A DNA stretch of 64,000 nt from Lutraria lutraria (Eukaryota > Mollusca > Bivalvia > Venerida > Mactridae), in the NCBI GenBank assembly GCA_964023205.1, contig OZ026833.1:5482138-5546137 (forward strand), in the 5' to 3' direction. The notes below the pieces were generated by a model that was not told the origin of the DNA, did no database searches, and was given only the letters and a program-made list of their open reading frames with translations. A program made the position numbers and the translations under genes. This document shows positions 31,232 to 43,817 of this stretch, piece by piece (positions within the stretch are counted from its first letter, which is position 1; each line of letters starts with the position of its first letter).

Positions 31232-34200
31232 GTAAGTTTTATTAACATGAAATCGCGTTGTTTTTGTTGATTTTGTATCGATAGGTCGCATGGACGATTG
31301 ATTGTAAATAGCTTATTTACTCTAAGTACTCGTGTACCTAAACATTTTAGCTAAGTTCGTGTGTACTGCGGATCAGTGATACATGGGGGTCGTAAAATTG
31401 TGTCAGTTTTCGTGAATCGTTTAGAAGTTCGGAGCTGAAAATGGGAATTTATAAATGTATACTGTACAAACTATTTTGCCTTTGGTCAAATTTCCACATC
31501 CTTTTTTATGCAATTAAAAATGTTTGTTAAGGTTCCTTTAAAATTAATTATTAGATATATCTGATATGGTTGATAAATCGTATGGTAACTTACTAAGTTA
31601 GAAAAGACAGAAATACCTTGAACGGAAGACTGTGTTTAGAACCGCATTTAGAATTAGCTAGACCAGTTCCAACTTCCCCTTCTACAATGAACCATGCAGC
31701 TACTCTCTCCACACATGATATGGGAGGAAAATCAACATTTTAGTAGAGTATGACCTGTCACAACCAGAATTCAGCAAATTCAGTGCTCAGGGCTGAAAAA
31801 AAAAATTAGTGTATGGATTGCTCCGACCCAGAATTTTAGCACTGGGTAGGTGGTTCATTGAAACACCCCAATAACTCAGGAACACCCCGATACACCTAAT
31901 TAATTCTTAAATTGTCCAAATACAACTCAATAAAAATAAAATTCAACTTAATATTTGATAAAACAATGCATCTAAAAACAAATACCGACTGATCATATTT
32001 TATGCAAGATAAGATGTTGATAAAAGTTTAATGATAAATGTTATGAGCTGTTAAATGAATACTCACTTAGTAATTCAGGAGCCTTCAATTTGAACAGTAT
32101 ATTTTTGTCTTTTTTCCCGAAAGTATTCTTATTCAAATTATCAATAACATAATGATATGATTATTTGGTTGAAAATATCAAGGACTTATATACATACATA
32201 TATAAGTCCTTGAAAATATGTAATTAGGGTGTATTGAGTTTCTTTGTGTCTTTAGAGTAACCAGTTATTGGGGTACATGTACATGATAACTGAAGCAACA
32301 TCAACGATTTTTTAGATACAATATCATTTAAAATTATGTTCTCAATCTTGATTATTTGTTTTTAGAAAAAAAATCTCCAAAATAATGAAAATTTGGTTTT
32401 TATGGGCAAACTTAATTTAGTTCATTTTCACGAACATGGGTCATACAGTATTATGCCACAAGTAATATCAAACTAATACATTTTAATTCATATCTTTTCT
32501 TGTGTACAATATTATTAATTGAGTTTTAATTGGGGTGTTTCAGCAGTTATTGGCAGCAGTTTTTCTCTATTCATTTGGAAGAGGCCTTAGCCTGTTGATT
32601 TTGGGAAGAAATATTATTAAAATTGGGAAATTTGGGAAATGAAATTAAAAAAGTTAGTGCAAGTTTGGATTTTTGTGAAAACTGCATGTTTTTAAAGAAA
32701 TTTTCAGTTGGGAAGGGGCCTTTAAAGACGTTTATGGTAGAAATGACCTAAAATAAGCAAAAAATCCAAATTCAAGGGCAGATAACTCAAAAACGAGATC
32801 AGTGACCCCCAATTTTTTTTCGCTTAAAATGTTTCTGTTATCATATGCTACGATTATGCAAAGTTTAAAAAACTTCATCATTCAGTTTTAATTTTTCCTA
32901 TATGTCTATGTGAAAAATGTAGCGAACTACCGAAAACGTCTTTAATAGGCCTCTGTTGTAGAAGGTGAAAACCCCCTGATTGGGGTGTTTTAATGGACCG
33001 CTTGCTAGGTCTGCTTTTTGTCGCTTGTGATATATCTTATAAAATTCGAAATATGAAAAATAACTGAAAATATAAGCACAATAACTAATCTACATATAAT
33101 GATAATAAAAAAGATTAAATGTGATTAACCATCATAGATATCATAGTATTATTTATTGATAATTCAGCATTCTTTTAACAATCTTAAGAATTACTTGATG
33201 TAAATTGTAGCATACATGTAGCCTAAAGGAATACTGGCAGGGCTCTTTATTTGACCCTTAAAGTGGCATTTTGACCCCTAAAAATTAGCAAATAGAGTTT
33301 CAGACTGCTGTGAGTTCATAACAAAGGGTCAAAATCTCAAATTAATGTTTTTTTATTAACCGTTTACTTAAGAATGAAATTTTGTTAACCCTTAATATAA
33401 TATATCAGCTGAAAGTTATTTTTTACCCTCGACTTTTGATGTCTAGTGAGAACCGCATGCGTCAATCCTGATTAACAATACTTATTGAAAGATAATTGGT
33501 TTTTGCTTACAGGTAATTTTGATGTAAAGAAGGCAGGTAAAAATGGAGGAAATGGTTTGCAAAATGTTAACTCAGCTTTCCTGGGTTCAAATTTATGGGA
33601 CAAACCAAGCGGTGAAGATGGACTCGACCTTGAATATATGGACCTGGACGAGTTCTTGTCAGAGAATGGAATTCCTGTAAATCTTGAAGAAAATGATGAC
33701 TCAGAGGTGAGTGTTCTTATTCTACAAACTGAATAAAGAACGGTTTTATGCCTCTTGAGTCTAATCTACTGATGCTTGGGCATATATGGCCATTAATAAT
33801 GAGTTTTGTTGGATATTATTGTAATGATATATAAATGTATTAATAAAATCCAGTAAACCTAGAACAAAGTAATCATTAATTAAATTTAAACCACACTACC
33901 TACTGATAATTTGATAATTACTAGCTCAATATAGGCACTCTCTGTGATTGCTAATTATACTGGGGGGGGGGGGGTATGTTTCTATTCAAGGCAGTATCTT
34001 GTTCTGTGGCAGTGGCTGGTATTAGACTTGATTTGGGCTATATGTCATGTTGAAATGTAAGCTGTATTGTGCTCTAGGTAACTTATGTTTATTGGGAGCT
34101 TAATTTGGATGTCATTTCCTGAATAATTCATTCTTCAGAAATACATTGAATGTCTGAACTGCTGCTCAATCTGTTTTTGGGGGAATTTTTTACTATATTT

Positions 34201-37200
34201 GTACATAGTATATCTATAGAATTTTACTGAACTTTCAGACAATCAGCTTACTTGCCAGCGCCTTGGCACGAACACCTCCCAGATCTCCCAACCATGGAGT
34301 TCCTATCGGGCCTCCAAGTCCTAATATGGATCCAATATCCAGGATGGGTGTTAAGGACACCAATGACTCATCTAATCTTGGTGTATACATACCTGACAGT
34401 CCTGGATGTCAACAAACATTATCTCCCCTTTCTCTCAGTCCTGCGATTGTGCAAGAAACCTCAGCAATTGAAAAATGTAAGTAAACCTGGTTATTATGAA
34501 TTCTGATATAATTAAATTAATTATCTCTGGACCTTGACATTTTTTCTTCAATTTAATTGATATAGGGCCGTCATTAAAAATGACTCAGAAATTTTCTGTG
34601 GGTAGGTAGGTAGGAAATGTTTTTTACTTTGAATTTTATTTCTTACCCAAAATACATTTCAGAATGCTATTTTTAATGGAAAAAAAATATATAAAATTTT
34701 AAGTGGCCAAAAAAGTTTGGTAGAGGTCTTTTCTGGTGAGTAAATTTTTTAAGGATGGCCTAATAAAATTTGTATACATGAAAAAATCAGTTTTCAATGA
34801 ATTCACTACAAGTTTTTCTACTGTATATAAATTATATACCGGGTAATAATGTTTAACATTGACCTTTATAAATATGTCTTCTTTACTGACTAAATTAGGT
34901 CATCACTCTAGGATTGTCATGTGACGTATCCTACTCATAGCTTGAGTTTCAACATGAATTATGTAATTTAATTTCTATGCTTCTGTTCTGAAATAACACT
35001 TCTTGGTAACCTGTTTGATGTAGGTTAATATTTACTTGGTGCCTCTTACTGGTGTGGTCTCCGAGTTGGAATCCCATCTGAGACAAAATTTCTCATGTTA
35101 GAAAGCTGTCCAGCAATGTATAGAAAGGTCACTGTTCCTACTCAGGTACAAGTCCAGGGTTTACCTCCACCATGATTTAAGCTAGAAAAGTTAACAAATG
35201 ACCCTGGCTGTTGATGCAACTTTAATTTTTTATTTTTTGGTTTGAAATGTGATATTGGTGATATTATTAGGGGATAATCTGATATCCAGTCTAGGTTAAA
35301 ATGATGGGGTGGAGACTGCAATAATCTGTGAGAAATATTGTCAATAATCTGTTAAAATTTAGTTCAAATAATGTATGGAGACAAAAATTGTTAGGTGTAA
35401 TTTACTACCGATATGTTGCATACCATCATCTTGTTGTCATTAGAATTAAAAAAAAAATTTCAATGAGTAATGTATCATGGCAATATTTTTCATAGCATTG
35501 TTGTCACAATATTTGCTGATAGGCATCTAGGTCGTCATGGTTGCTACTTGTTGTTATATTGGTTTTTCTTGCTACTTAGACATATCCTTGAATAATGGTT
35601 CAGTTATATGTTACCAGGCAGTAAGTCGATATTCACCGTGCTGCTATGGTAATAATGACATTTTAACAGGTCTTGGCGGGAATGTGTTTAATTTCATTTC
35701 ACAGGAGGTATCTGATCCTACCTTGGGTAGACGATAAAATTTCTGTTTTTGTCAAAATGTAAACTAAATTTTAAACTACAGATTGTAGGAAGATTTTATC
35801 TTTATAGAGAACAAAAATACATCATCCAGTACACATTATAAGTCTAATTCACTTGTGAATCTATTCAGGCATGTGAAACTGCCCCAAATCAACTAGAAAT
35901 GTCAGGGCTCTCGTTTTACCCTTAAAATGGAATTTTGACCCCAAAAATTAGCATATTTGAAATAAATGCTCAGTTGAAATAATCGTATTTGTTAAGAATG
36001 ATTAGATCTCAAAGCTTAATTTCATTTCTCTGAATTGTTGTCTATCGATAATTTAATAAAGACTTACCTTCTCCATGTATTTCTAACACTTTTCTGTAGG
36101 TCACATCATGTTAAAAATTTCCTATGACAGGATTATTTGAACCCAGATTTTTGTTTAGAAAAATCAAGAAATGATCAGGAGCTCCTGTGAAACTAAAGAT
36201 AAAATGTTCATCCTATTGTTTCTTGTAATATGAATCCTAGTTATGATTGTTGTAGCTAAATCTGTGGTGAAAATGTTAGTCATATTTACCTAACTTCCCT
36301 TCTTGGTGTTAGTCTTATGCACTAATTTGTCATTATGCTGTCATATTTCTGATCCTGGTCGTTTTATCCCCAGGAGTTTGCTTCCATTTGAAGAATTGCG
36401 ATCAGCTTGTGAGAAAGAAATATATAAAGGCATAGTCCTAATCTGATCATTGTTTCATACTTACCTGGTAGTTTTTGTTATTGCGTCAATATTGTCTCAA
36501 TGATACATTAAGTGTGCTTAAACTTTCTATGATAAGATTTTATATTGTCAATAAAATATTTTATAAAAGATCTACAAGTTTTGGCTGTGTAAAAACTTTT
36601 TTCAGATGTTTAAATACTGTTTTAAGAATAGTTATAGAAATATGAATCATTTTAATTGTCGCTGGCATGAAATGATGTGGTGGCTTTATAGTTATTATAT
36701 CACTGGGCACAAGGAAGTATTTTCCAGACTGGTTTCAAATCACTGATCTGCTACAGACCATGTCTCTTTATGTGAGAAAGTAGGCAGTTGCTTACGGAGG
36801 ATGGGAATTTAGTACTGGCTCTTCCCAGGAATGATGCTTAGGTGAACTGTCCACCTCACATGACTCTGACTGTTGAAAAGGGGCGTATACCTCAATATAA
36901 ACAAAATCTCTGTACCAGGGTATGGTGTAGCATGTATTCTTGTTGCATTTTGCCATAAAATTTTAACAAATCTTTTTTTTTCATTTAAAAGATATTTTCA
37001 TGATGGCTTAGAACTTTAGACCAGTCATTAAGCAACTGTTTGTTCCTGGTTACACGACCTAGGCTACCAAAGTCTGTTCCCGCGACACTAGACTTTATGT
37101 TAGCCTGAGAAGAAAGGTCATCCACTTTCTCAATTGTTATACATCTCCCCATACTTTCGAGAGCAAAAAAAAAATGCCATGAACTACTTACTCTATTTCT

Positions 37201-40200
37201 AATGAGACCGGAAACAAACAAATTTTAAGCCTTATTGAAACCAACATTTCTGTCAGAAATTTAAAAAAAACTCTTTTGCTTTTTCTTCATTGTTTATTGT
37301 TGTATATTTTCCCAATTTCTTCCTCGCATGTCTGTATTGTCTTGTTTGAATGTAAGATGTTTGTTTTTACAACAGGTCTTTTGGATGATAATTTTGGTAT
37401 AAAACTTTTGGAGAAAACTAGGGATGTGCCAAGTACAGGAACCAGTAGACAGGTATCAGGTCGCAAGAGAACACATGAATTTGAGGATGAAATTGATGAC
37501 AATGATGCAGATGTATCTTTAGCTACCATCCCAGGTAATCATTAGAGTTGCATGGTTCCTCATACCTCATTTGGCTTAGAAAGGTTTGTTTCTGGCAAAC
37601 TGGCTGACTGGTTCCCCTGACAAAGAATTCAGCAAAAGTAGCAAAAATTGTTTCATTCAATATCATGGCAATTAGTGAAAAACACGAAAATGATGTTATC
37701 ATTGTTTAAAAAAGCTGAAATAGATAAAATTTCTTCCTATCAAATGGTGCTTTTTTATCCTCATGACAAAAGGCAGTTGGTTATGTCATTATTTTCTGTC
37801 TTTGAATGCGGAATGTTTGTCTTGGGCATAATTAAATCAGGACCATTCAGTAATTTATTAATATTTATTAAGAGTTTAAGTATAAAGTTAAAGGCCTGTA
37901 ACACTTTCAATGAAAAACTATTATTATACTTGTATGAAAATAGAATTCTCAATTTTTGAGTTACGGTACTTTCCTTGAACACCTATTTCAGGGGTGTCAA
38001 TATTCCAGATTTATCTGCTCTGAAAGAGCTATGATGCCTCAGAAAAATTAAAGTTTTGAAGAAAGGGCTAAGCATTTTCTTTGATACAAACTGAGTTAAA
38101 TATGGAAATAATGTGGTTGAAGGTCTCTTATTGGCAAAAATGGTCGGCCGCATATGATTTTCAGGATTTTTAATTTGGCTCTATTGACACCCCTGCTATA
38201 TGAAGGGGGGGGGGGGGGTAACCATGTCAGCATAGCTCATGTCTGTCAATCACTAGAAATTGACCTTTTTATGCCATACTAGAATATAAGTCTGTATTCA
38301 CTGTGGTGCAATGTTATTCAAAACAAAGATATTTGAATAGCTTTGGTGTGTACTGTATACATACTCTGTGAAAACATTCTGAATTTGATAAATTCATTGG
38401 CTTCAAACAAAAAAAATAATCCGAATATTCAAAAACAGTAAATATACTTCTGTTCAAACCATGATTTGTATTCTGATAATTAAGTAAGACTTTCTTTCAG
38501 TCTCTTTTTATCAAGAAATGTTTTCACAGTTTAGAATAATCATACAAATGTTCTGGTGCTTCTAATGTTCTGATCATCGCATTTTAATTGTTTTGGTAGA
38601 AAAATGTGGGGATACGTAACAGTTCCCTTTTGATTTACAATATAAAATGATTGAAAAAAATCTAATTTCTATTTTATTCTTGTATACATGTATGATGTGA
38701 TGTTTGCACCAGAATATTCAGCTAGATCCTTATTCCTCCCTTCAAATACTGACACATGTGCTGTTAGTTCATCAGTGCGTTAGCTGATTTTGTTTGTTGT
38801 CTCTACTTTGTTCATTGCAGAAGAGACAAATGATACATTTTGGCTACTGTAATTTACCAAAATCATGGCATATTTTGGACTGTGTCAGTTTAAACATATC
38901 AGTACATTGTTGACTTTGAATATTGTAGTATACATGCAGCGCAGTCCTTCAGTACAAGTCTCTGACTACATTCCACAAAAACACAATGAGTGGGCTGTGT
39001 CAGAGGCATCAAATGGTAGTATTTATGACGACGATGATGATGATGATGATGATGATAATGAAGGGTTTGTGACCCAATCTGTTCTCCCAGGTAAATAATA
39101 TTCTCATGTACTGACCTTGACCTTTTTCCCCTAAGGTCACATACCAGTGAAATGTTGTGGTATATCCATATGGGGCTAGTACATTGTGGTGATAGTGTAT
39201 ATAATAGTGTATTTAGGCCTGAAATGGCCACATAAGATCCAATACAACCGGAGTGAGAACACATACAGAATTCATATTTTGGTCTGTGTAGCCACATTAT
39301 GGCCTTGATGCACCATTACATACCAAGCCCACCACATTGTATCCCCGTCCCCTATGGATCCATATGGTCAGTGTCCCCCTATACATCATCAAGCATCTGT
39401 AGACATTTTTAAGTAACTCAGTAAGTCATTGCTAGCAAGACTATGATAAACATAGATTTCTTTACCATCATTATCTACATCAGATCAAGTACTCTTGGAA
39501 CCTATTTTGATGCTGTGAAGTCCTTTACTTGTGAACATACAATTTTATCGTGACTTTATCTAACGGACTTAAACAGCTTGTCTGTGCACTGTCAGTATTA
39601 ACATCACTAACTGTCATAATAAAATGTAATATGGAAGTATGCTGTATAGTTTAATGTGTTAAACAGGAAAAAATCAGGGGTGTGATTTTCATTCTTTTAT
39701 TCTAAATTATAGGCAATCTCCGTTTTAAAAAACCTGAAAAAATTACAATACTTGCTGATATATGTTTCTAAAATTTCATGAAAACTGAGTTGGGGTGTTT
39801 CTTCCCGCACATCTTTATCATTGTTTGAGGAATAAGAATCACACTCCTGAAGTATTTGTTAATCGTCTGGTTTTCTGTCTTATTTCCAGAGTTTAAAGAC
39901 TTTCTTACAAATTATACACAGATGTAGAATAATTAGTATCAGAAATTACATGCTGATTTAATGCTATATTTAATCATTGGCATAATAAAGTCATTCTAAT
40001 TACTCATTAATCGTTGGAGGCAAGAATGTTTAACTTGGGTAATTGACCCATTTCTTCTGTGCATGTTTGCCTTTCATGCGCTAAGTAAAACAATGTTCTC
40101 TTTGATGAAATAGTTCAGCATTGCTTTATAAGAGGGTGAATTTTATGCTGTGTATTGGATAACTTGATCCTTACATTGGCTCCCAAATTACCACATTTAT

Positions 40201-42368
40201 AGTTGGATTAAACATTGAGGCTTGGGGCAACACTTAATAATATACCCTTATACGCACTCCAAGACATTGCATTTTTATCACTTTGTTCAGTATTTTTGTA
40301 GGATTTTGAAGGATTAGGAAATTTTCATGAGTCATTGTTGTTTCTTTTCTTGAAAAGATTCGTTGGCGGGGTGAGGGCATTTGGGTCAGGGCATTTGCAT
40401 AGTTTTTGTAAATGAGTCATAATATAACTGTACAAATTTGTGCAAATTACCACTAATTCAAATGCATGAAATCAGGGTTTTAGTAAGATGATGAACTTAA
40501 AGATGTCTAAAGTTGAGGATCAAATTTGACACTTGGCTAAAGCTAAAGAATCAGCTAAATTTCTTATTACTGTTGTATCAATTTTTACACTTTAGTTTAC
40601 TGATTTCAAGTGTTAAAACACAGTTTTAAGGGTGAACTTAAAGCGCTTATTTAACTGTAGTATTTGGGTGCTGGTATGCCCTGTACAGTTCACTATTTCT
40701 TGCAAGTAGATGGTGTATTAATTTTCAAATAAAGCAATAAAAATCAGCCACTTGAATGTATTGTTTACTTATGTAATTTAATGGACAGATTTATCGTAGA
40801 ATTACAAACTACCGTTAGTTATCTTAGTATGTTGTTTTGTCGTACGGAATCATTAGAAATTTTCTCTGTTAAGAAATTTCTCCAATATTTTCCTTTAGCG
40901 TTAAATCATGTTGCTTAGAGACCATATGTTGTCATGGTGATTGAGTATTTATATGTATTAATGTAACTTACCCTGTAGTTATGAAATAGAACAATAAATA
41001 GACTAAGGAAGTAGCTTGCTGTATTCCAATACTGACAGAATAAACTAATCATCATTGATTTTTTTATGACATATATGTACCGTAGTGTAGCAATTGTGAG
41101 AGTTTCATTTTAAAACCCTGACATTTTTTCTTACACAAGATAAATGTTTATCCAGTTGCCAAAAAGAGGACTGAATAGATTCTGAACGACATGTAGAAAT
41201 ATTTTACTGTAAAGATAATTTAATTGAATTACAATGAAAAAAAATTACTTGTCTACTTTGAAAATCACTTTGCAGTCTTTTTGAAGGTTTAAGGGGAAGG
41301 TGGTATGCCCTTTCAAAGGAGGGAAGTTTGTCAGATATGAAAAAAATTGCTTTAGATAGAAATTGTGTATGTTACAGATATTTTCTACAACAGTAGCTGC
41401 CTTATCAGTGGGCAGTAACAGTAAAACATAATATTTCATGTATTACATGTGCAGTCAATCCTGTGTTAGCATCCATTTCTGAATAAAGCCACCCTGTGAA
41501 TAAAGGCCATTATTGTAAAAAAAGTAATTGGTTATCCAGAAGAAAATGACTACTCAATAAAGGCCACAGGATGTCTTTCCCAAGGGTGGCCTTTGCTCAC
41601 AGATTTAACTGTACTGACTTTTAAGCATGAAAGAAGGATCAGTATATTTAGAACTTGATAGTTCATATACCGGTACATAGAGTTTACCTATGACTAGACC
41701 TTTAAATACAATTACAGTGATTATATTTGAAAAAAAAAAACAACATTAATTTTATTTTTCAGGACAAGAAAACTTTGACCCAACAAACAGAAAATTCTCT
41801 GAAGAAGAATTGAAACCTCAGCCAATCATTAAGAAGTCTAAGAAGGTAAAATTAGGGTTTAGCTTTTGGTATGAATTGTTCTGAAATGTTCTGAAATATT
41901 CTGATGATTTTAATTTAGAATATTATAATATAACATGAATATTCAGATAATTTTAATTTAGAATATTATAATATAACATGAATAATCAGATAATTTTAAG
42001 TTAGAATATTATAATATAACATGAATATTCAGATAATTTTAATTTAGAATATTATGATTTAATATGAATATTTGAATAATTTTCATCTAGGATATTTTTT
42101 GAATTAAAATGATATTAACAAATGCAAACATTCATTTTAGACATTTGTCAGTGAAGCATCCAAAGATGATCGCTATTGGCAACGACGAAAGAAGAATAAT
42201 GTGGCGGCCAAACGTTCACGAGATGCTCGTCGTGTGAAGGAAAATCAGATCGCCATGAGAGCCTCATTTCTCGAGAGTGAAAATGACGACCTCAAAATTC
42301 AGATGGAAAAAGTGCAGAAAGAGAACGAGGAACTCATTAAGCGACTTTCCAAGTATGAGAAAGTGTAG
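31141..42368 (+). CDS. PAR-family bZIP transcription factor (HLF/TEF/DBP/Pdp1 type)
   Basis: Nuclear DNA-binding factor of the PAR bZIP family, which acts in circadian output, detoxification and development through TTAYGTAA sites. Exons 31,141-31,231, 33,513-33,706, 34,239-34,476, 37,376-37,534, 41,763-41,845 and 42,141-42,368 join in phase to 330 aa. N-terminal [12 protein letters not shown] matches the LRSLLENP block of [14 protein letters not shown] and [16 protein letters not shown] (exon 2) are the conserved activation region. The PAR domain is [20 protein letters not shown] continuing [12 protein letters not shown] (about 222-255). The basic region has [20 protein letters not shown] (272-291), followed by a leucine zipper ending KRLSKYEKV. 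The ATG at 31,141 has an in-frame TAG nine bases upstream and A at -3. Which paralogue (HLF, TEF or DBP) applies cannot be said: invertebrates usually have one pro-orthologue. Confidence 0.96.
31846..33011. mobile_element. Long terminal-inverted-repeat element in bZIP intron 1
   Basis: GGTAGGTGGTTCATTGAAAC followed by ACCCCAATAA (31,846) is mirrored at 32,978-33,011 (ATTGGGGTGTTTTAATGGAC then CGCTTGCTAGGT). Additional internal copies of the TTGGGGTG motif lie at about 32,268 and 32,529, so the structure is composite. A hairpin with 15-bp arms (TCAAGGACTTATATA) is at 32,178-32,211. No ORF. Confidence 0.55.
33240..33425 (+). repeat. Dispersed repeat with TTGACCCCTAAAAATTAGCA
   Basis: GGCTCTTTATTTGACCCTTA followed by TGGCATTTTGACCCCTAAAA recurs at 35,905-35,965 (GGCTCTCGTTTTACCCTTAA, GGAATTTTGACCCCAAAAA). 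The left edge fits a CAGGGCTCT terminus (hAT-like). Confidence 0.5.
33513..33706 (+). CDS. PAR bZIP coding exon 2
   Basis: Acceptor TTTGCTTACAG, donor TCAGAG/GTGAGT. It carries the conserved activation region FLGSNLWDK...[15 protein letters not shown]. Confidence 0.96.
34239..34476 (+). CDS. PAR bZIP coding exon 3
   Basis: Acceptor AACTTTCAG, donor AAAAT/GTAAGT. Pro/Ser-rich linker ([28 protein letters not shown]), as expected between activation and PAR regions. Two other frames are open and are shadows. Confidence 0.85.
34560..34765. repeat. Dispersed repeat, copy 2 (inverse of 12,565)
   Basis: GTGGGTAGGTAGGTAGGAAA and TTAAGGATGGCCTAA correspond to the reverse complement of the 12,565-12,835 copy. 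Confidence 0.5.
36735..36905 (+). repeat. SINE-like repeat (opposite copy at 14,560)
   Basis: AGTAGGCAGTTGCTTACGGA, GGATGGGAATTTAGTACTGG, CTCTGACTGTTGAAAAGGGG and a tail GGGGCGTATACCTCAATATA followed by AACAAA, a common mollusc SINE terminus. Confidence 0.55.
36985..37221 (-). other. Unidentified 78-codon antisense ORF with protein-like composition
   Basis: After residue 26 the frame reads [20 protein letters not shown] then [20 protein letters not shown], with normal amino-acid balance and higher GC than the flanking intron. It lies antisense inside bZIP intron 3. A run of pyrimidines ending AAAG on the minus strand precedes SMGRC, so an exon or a captured gene fragment are both possible. 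I do not recognise the family. Confidence 0.3.
37376..37534 (+). CDS. PAR bZIP coding exon 4 (alternative A)
   Basis: Acceptor TTTTTACAACAG, donor ATCCCAG/GTAATC; phase 1 at both ends. It ends [14 protein letters not shown], the start of the PAR domain (vertebrate ALSSIPG). A phase-identical second exon lies at 38,929. Confidence 0.92.
37989..38195 (+). mobile_element. hAT-like MITE, copy 2
   Basis: Perfect-looking terminal repeats: CAGGGGTGTCAATA at 37,989 and TATTGACACCCCTG ending 38,195. The core matches 15,689-15,938. Confidence 0.8.
38929..39090 (+). CDS. Candidate PAR bZIP exon 4 alternative B (poly-Asp)
   Basis: Acceptor TTGAATATTGTAG, donor CTCCCAG/GTAAAT. The length of 162 and phase 1-1 match exon 37,376-37,534, so either could join exon 3 to exon 5. 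Its C-terminus [14 protein letters not shown] aligns without gaps to [14 protein letters not shown] of exon 4A, including the PG that opens the PAR core. The middle has ten Asp codons (GAC/GAT). This pattern suggests exon duplication and mutually exclusive splicing. The weak polypyrimidine tract of the acceptor is the main doubt; inclusion of both exons would also keep the frame. Confidence 0.6.
39026..39060 (+). repeat. (GAT)n microsatellite inside candidate exon
   Basis: GAC GAC followed by eight GAT codons, then AAT GAA; in frame it encodes Asp10. Confidence 0.9.
41452..41611 (+). mobile_element. TA-flanked MITE, CAGTCAAACC family
   Basis: Begins CAGTCAATCCTGTGTTAGCA, contains two ATAAAGGCCA blocks, and ends CAGATTTAACTG before TA. 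At least six relatives lie at 48.7-52.6 kb. Confidence 0.7.
41763..41845 (+). CDS. PAR bZIP coding exon 5
   Basis: Acceptor ATTTTTCAG, donor AAGAAG/GTAAAA. It encodes the PAR core [20 protein letters not shown] then PIIKKSKK. Confidence 0.97.
41893..42085 (+). repeat. 43-bp tandem repeat, about 4 copies
   Basis: Unit TGAATATTCAGATAATTTTA then ATTTAGAATATTATAATATAACA. It fills most of the last intron of the bZIP gene, 55 bp before the last exon. Confidence 0.85.
42141..42368 (+). CDS. PAR bZIP coding exon 6 and stop
   Basis: Acceptor CATTTTAG. It encodes the b[23 protein letters not shown] (basic region with N-x7-R), then the zipper. Stop TAG at 42,366-42,368. The first AATAAA downstream is at 42,694. 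Confidence 0.97.
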   Translation, partial: TFVSEASKDDRYWQRRKKNNVAAKRSRDARRVKENQIAMRASFLESENDDLKIQMEKVQKENEELIKRLSKYEKV

Positions 42369-43817
42369 TGCTGTGGTCGAGAGGTTCCATATTGACATTG
42401 ATTCATTAAGGTCATCAATTGTTATTCACATCGTATCTGGTTGAATTTTGTAGACATTGATTCATTGATAAAGATATTATTGAAACATATGATTTAGTAA
42501 ACCTATTGTACATGTGTTATATTTTTGTGTTTCGTCCATTCATCACGGCCTGTTCTTGTTATTTCTATGTATATACTCATGTGTTTTTTAATATACTTTG
42601 GAAAATGGTTTACCATTATATATACTTCACTTCTGTTATTTATTAAGCACCATACTAATCAGTTAGGGAGAAATGGCTTTGATTTAAAATTTGAATAAAA
42701 AAAAATTGTTTAAGCTACTTTTGTTATAAGGTGTTTCCAGAATAGTAGTTAAAGCTTACGAGGCTGTTATTGATTTTTTTAATAACAATGTTATTTGTAG
42801 GTTTGTAGAAGATATATTCTTAGAATTCTGTTATGCATTGATTCGAAAGAAATATTTTATGTAAAATTATAACCTGTATATATGTATCCGATATAAAAGA
42901 TATATTCTAATATCTTACCAAAAAAAATAACACAATGTTCAGGTATTTTTACCATTAATTTTTGAAGTAATAGATATATTGAATATTGTTACATATTGTT
43001 TTTAGCCAGTAATCATCAAACTTAGGTATAGTATGTAAAGTCTGTACATTGGTGATGTATATTTTTTCATTCACCGTACAATTTAGTCCTTTAGAATAAC
43101 AGCTTCAATGTTTGTTCTGTTGAGTCCAATGTAAGTGCCTTCATTTATTTCATTGTTGAACAAGTTGTGAAAGAAATGCACCAGTAATTCGTAGTAAAAT
43201 CTAGTCTTCAGTTACTATTAGCTTTAGTAAAAGCTATGAAATGTTGTTCAGTGTGAGATTGATTTATTTTCCTAGAAGCTCTAGCTGTATACATGTATCC
43301 TGCAAAATTAGTCGGGGCATGATTTCTTATTGGTAAAGGGTTACCTCCCATTGTTTGGGATTACCTCCCTTTGAAGTGCAAGATTGTCATGCTCTGTGCT
43401 GTCTTGTCAAAGAGTTTAAAGGATTAGGAAACACTGTAAAACAATGGAAAATAAGGTTACTGGCTCTTATTTACATGTTTATTCACTATCACCATTTAAT
43501 GAAAACTGTGTAAATGTTGTTTTGAAAGGATATGTAATGGTGTGAATGTGGTGTAGCTGATACAAATTCTATTGTAGTAATATCATAAATAGATAAATTC
43601 TTGTGCATTTAAGAGTAGTCAGGTGTTTGCTTATCAGTTAGATAAGCATTTGTATAATGTTGATACAACTCTTATGCCATCCTTAAATGTTTGTTTGTGG
43701 CTATGCGAGCCAAACTTTATAATATTGAGTTGTAAGTTAAGTTTGTGCTGCTAAAGAAAACCTAGGATGAAGAAAGGTAAAACTGTCAAAGTCACGAAAA
43801 CTAAAATTTGGGACAGC

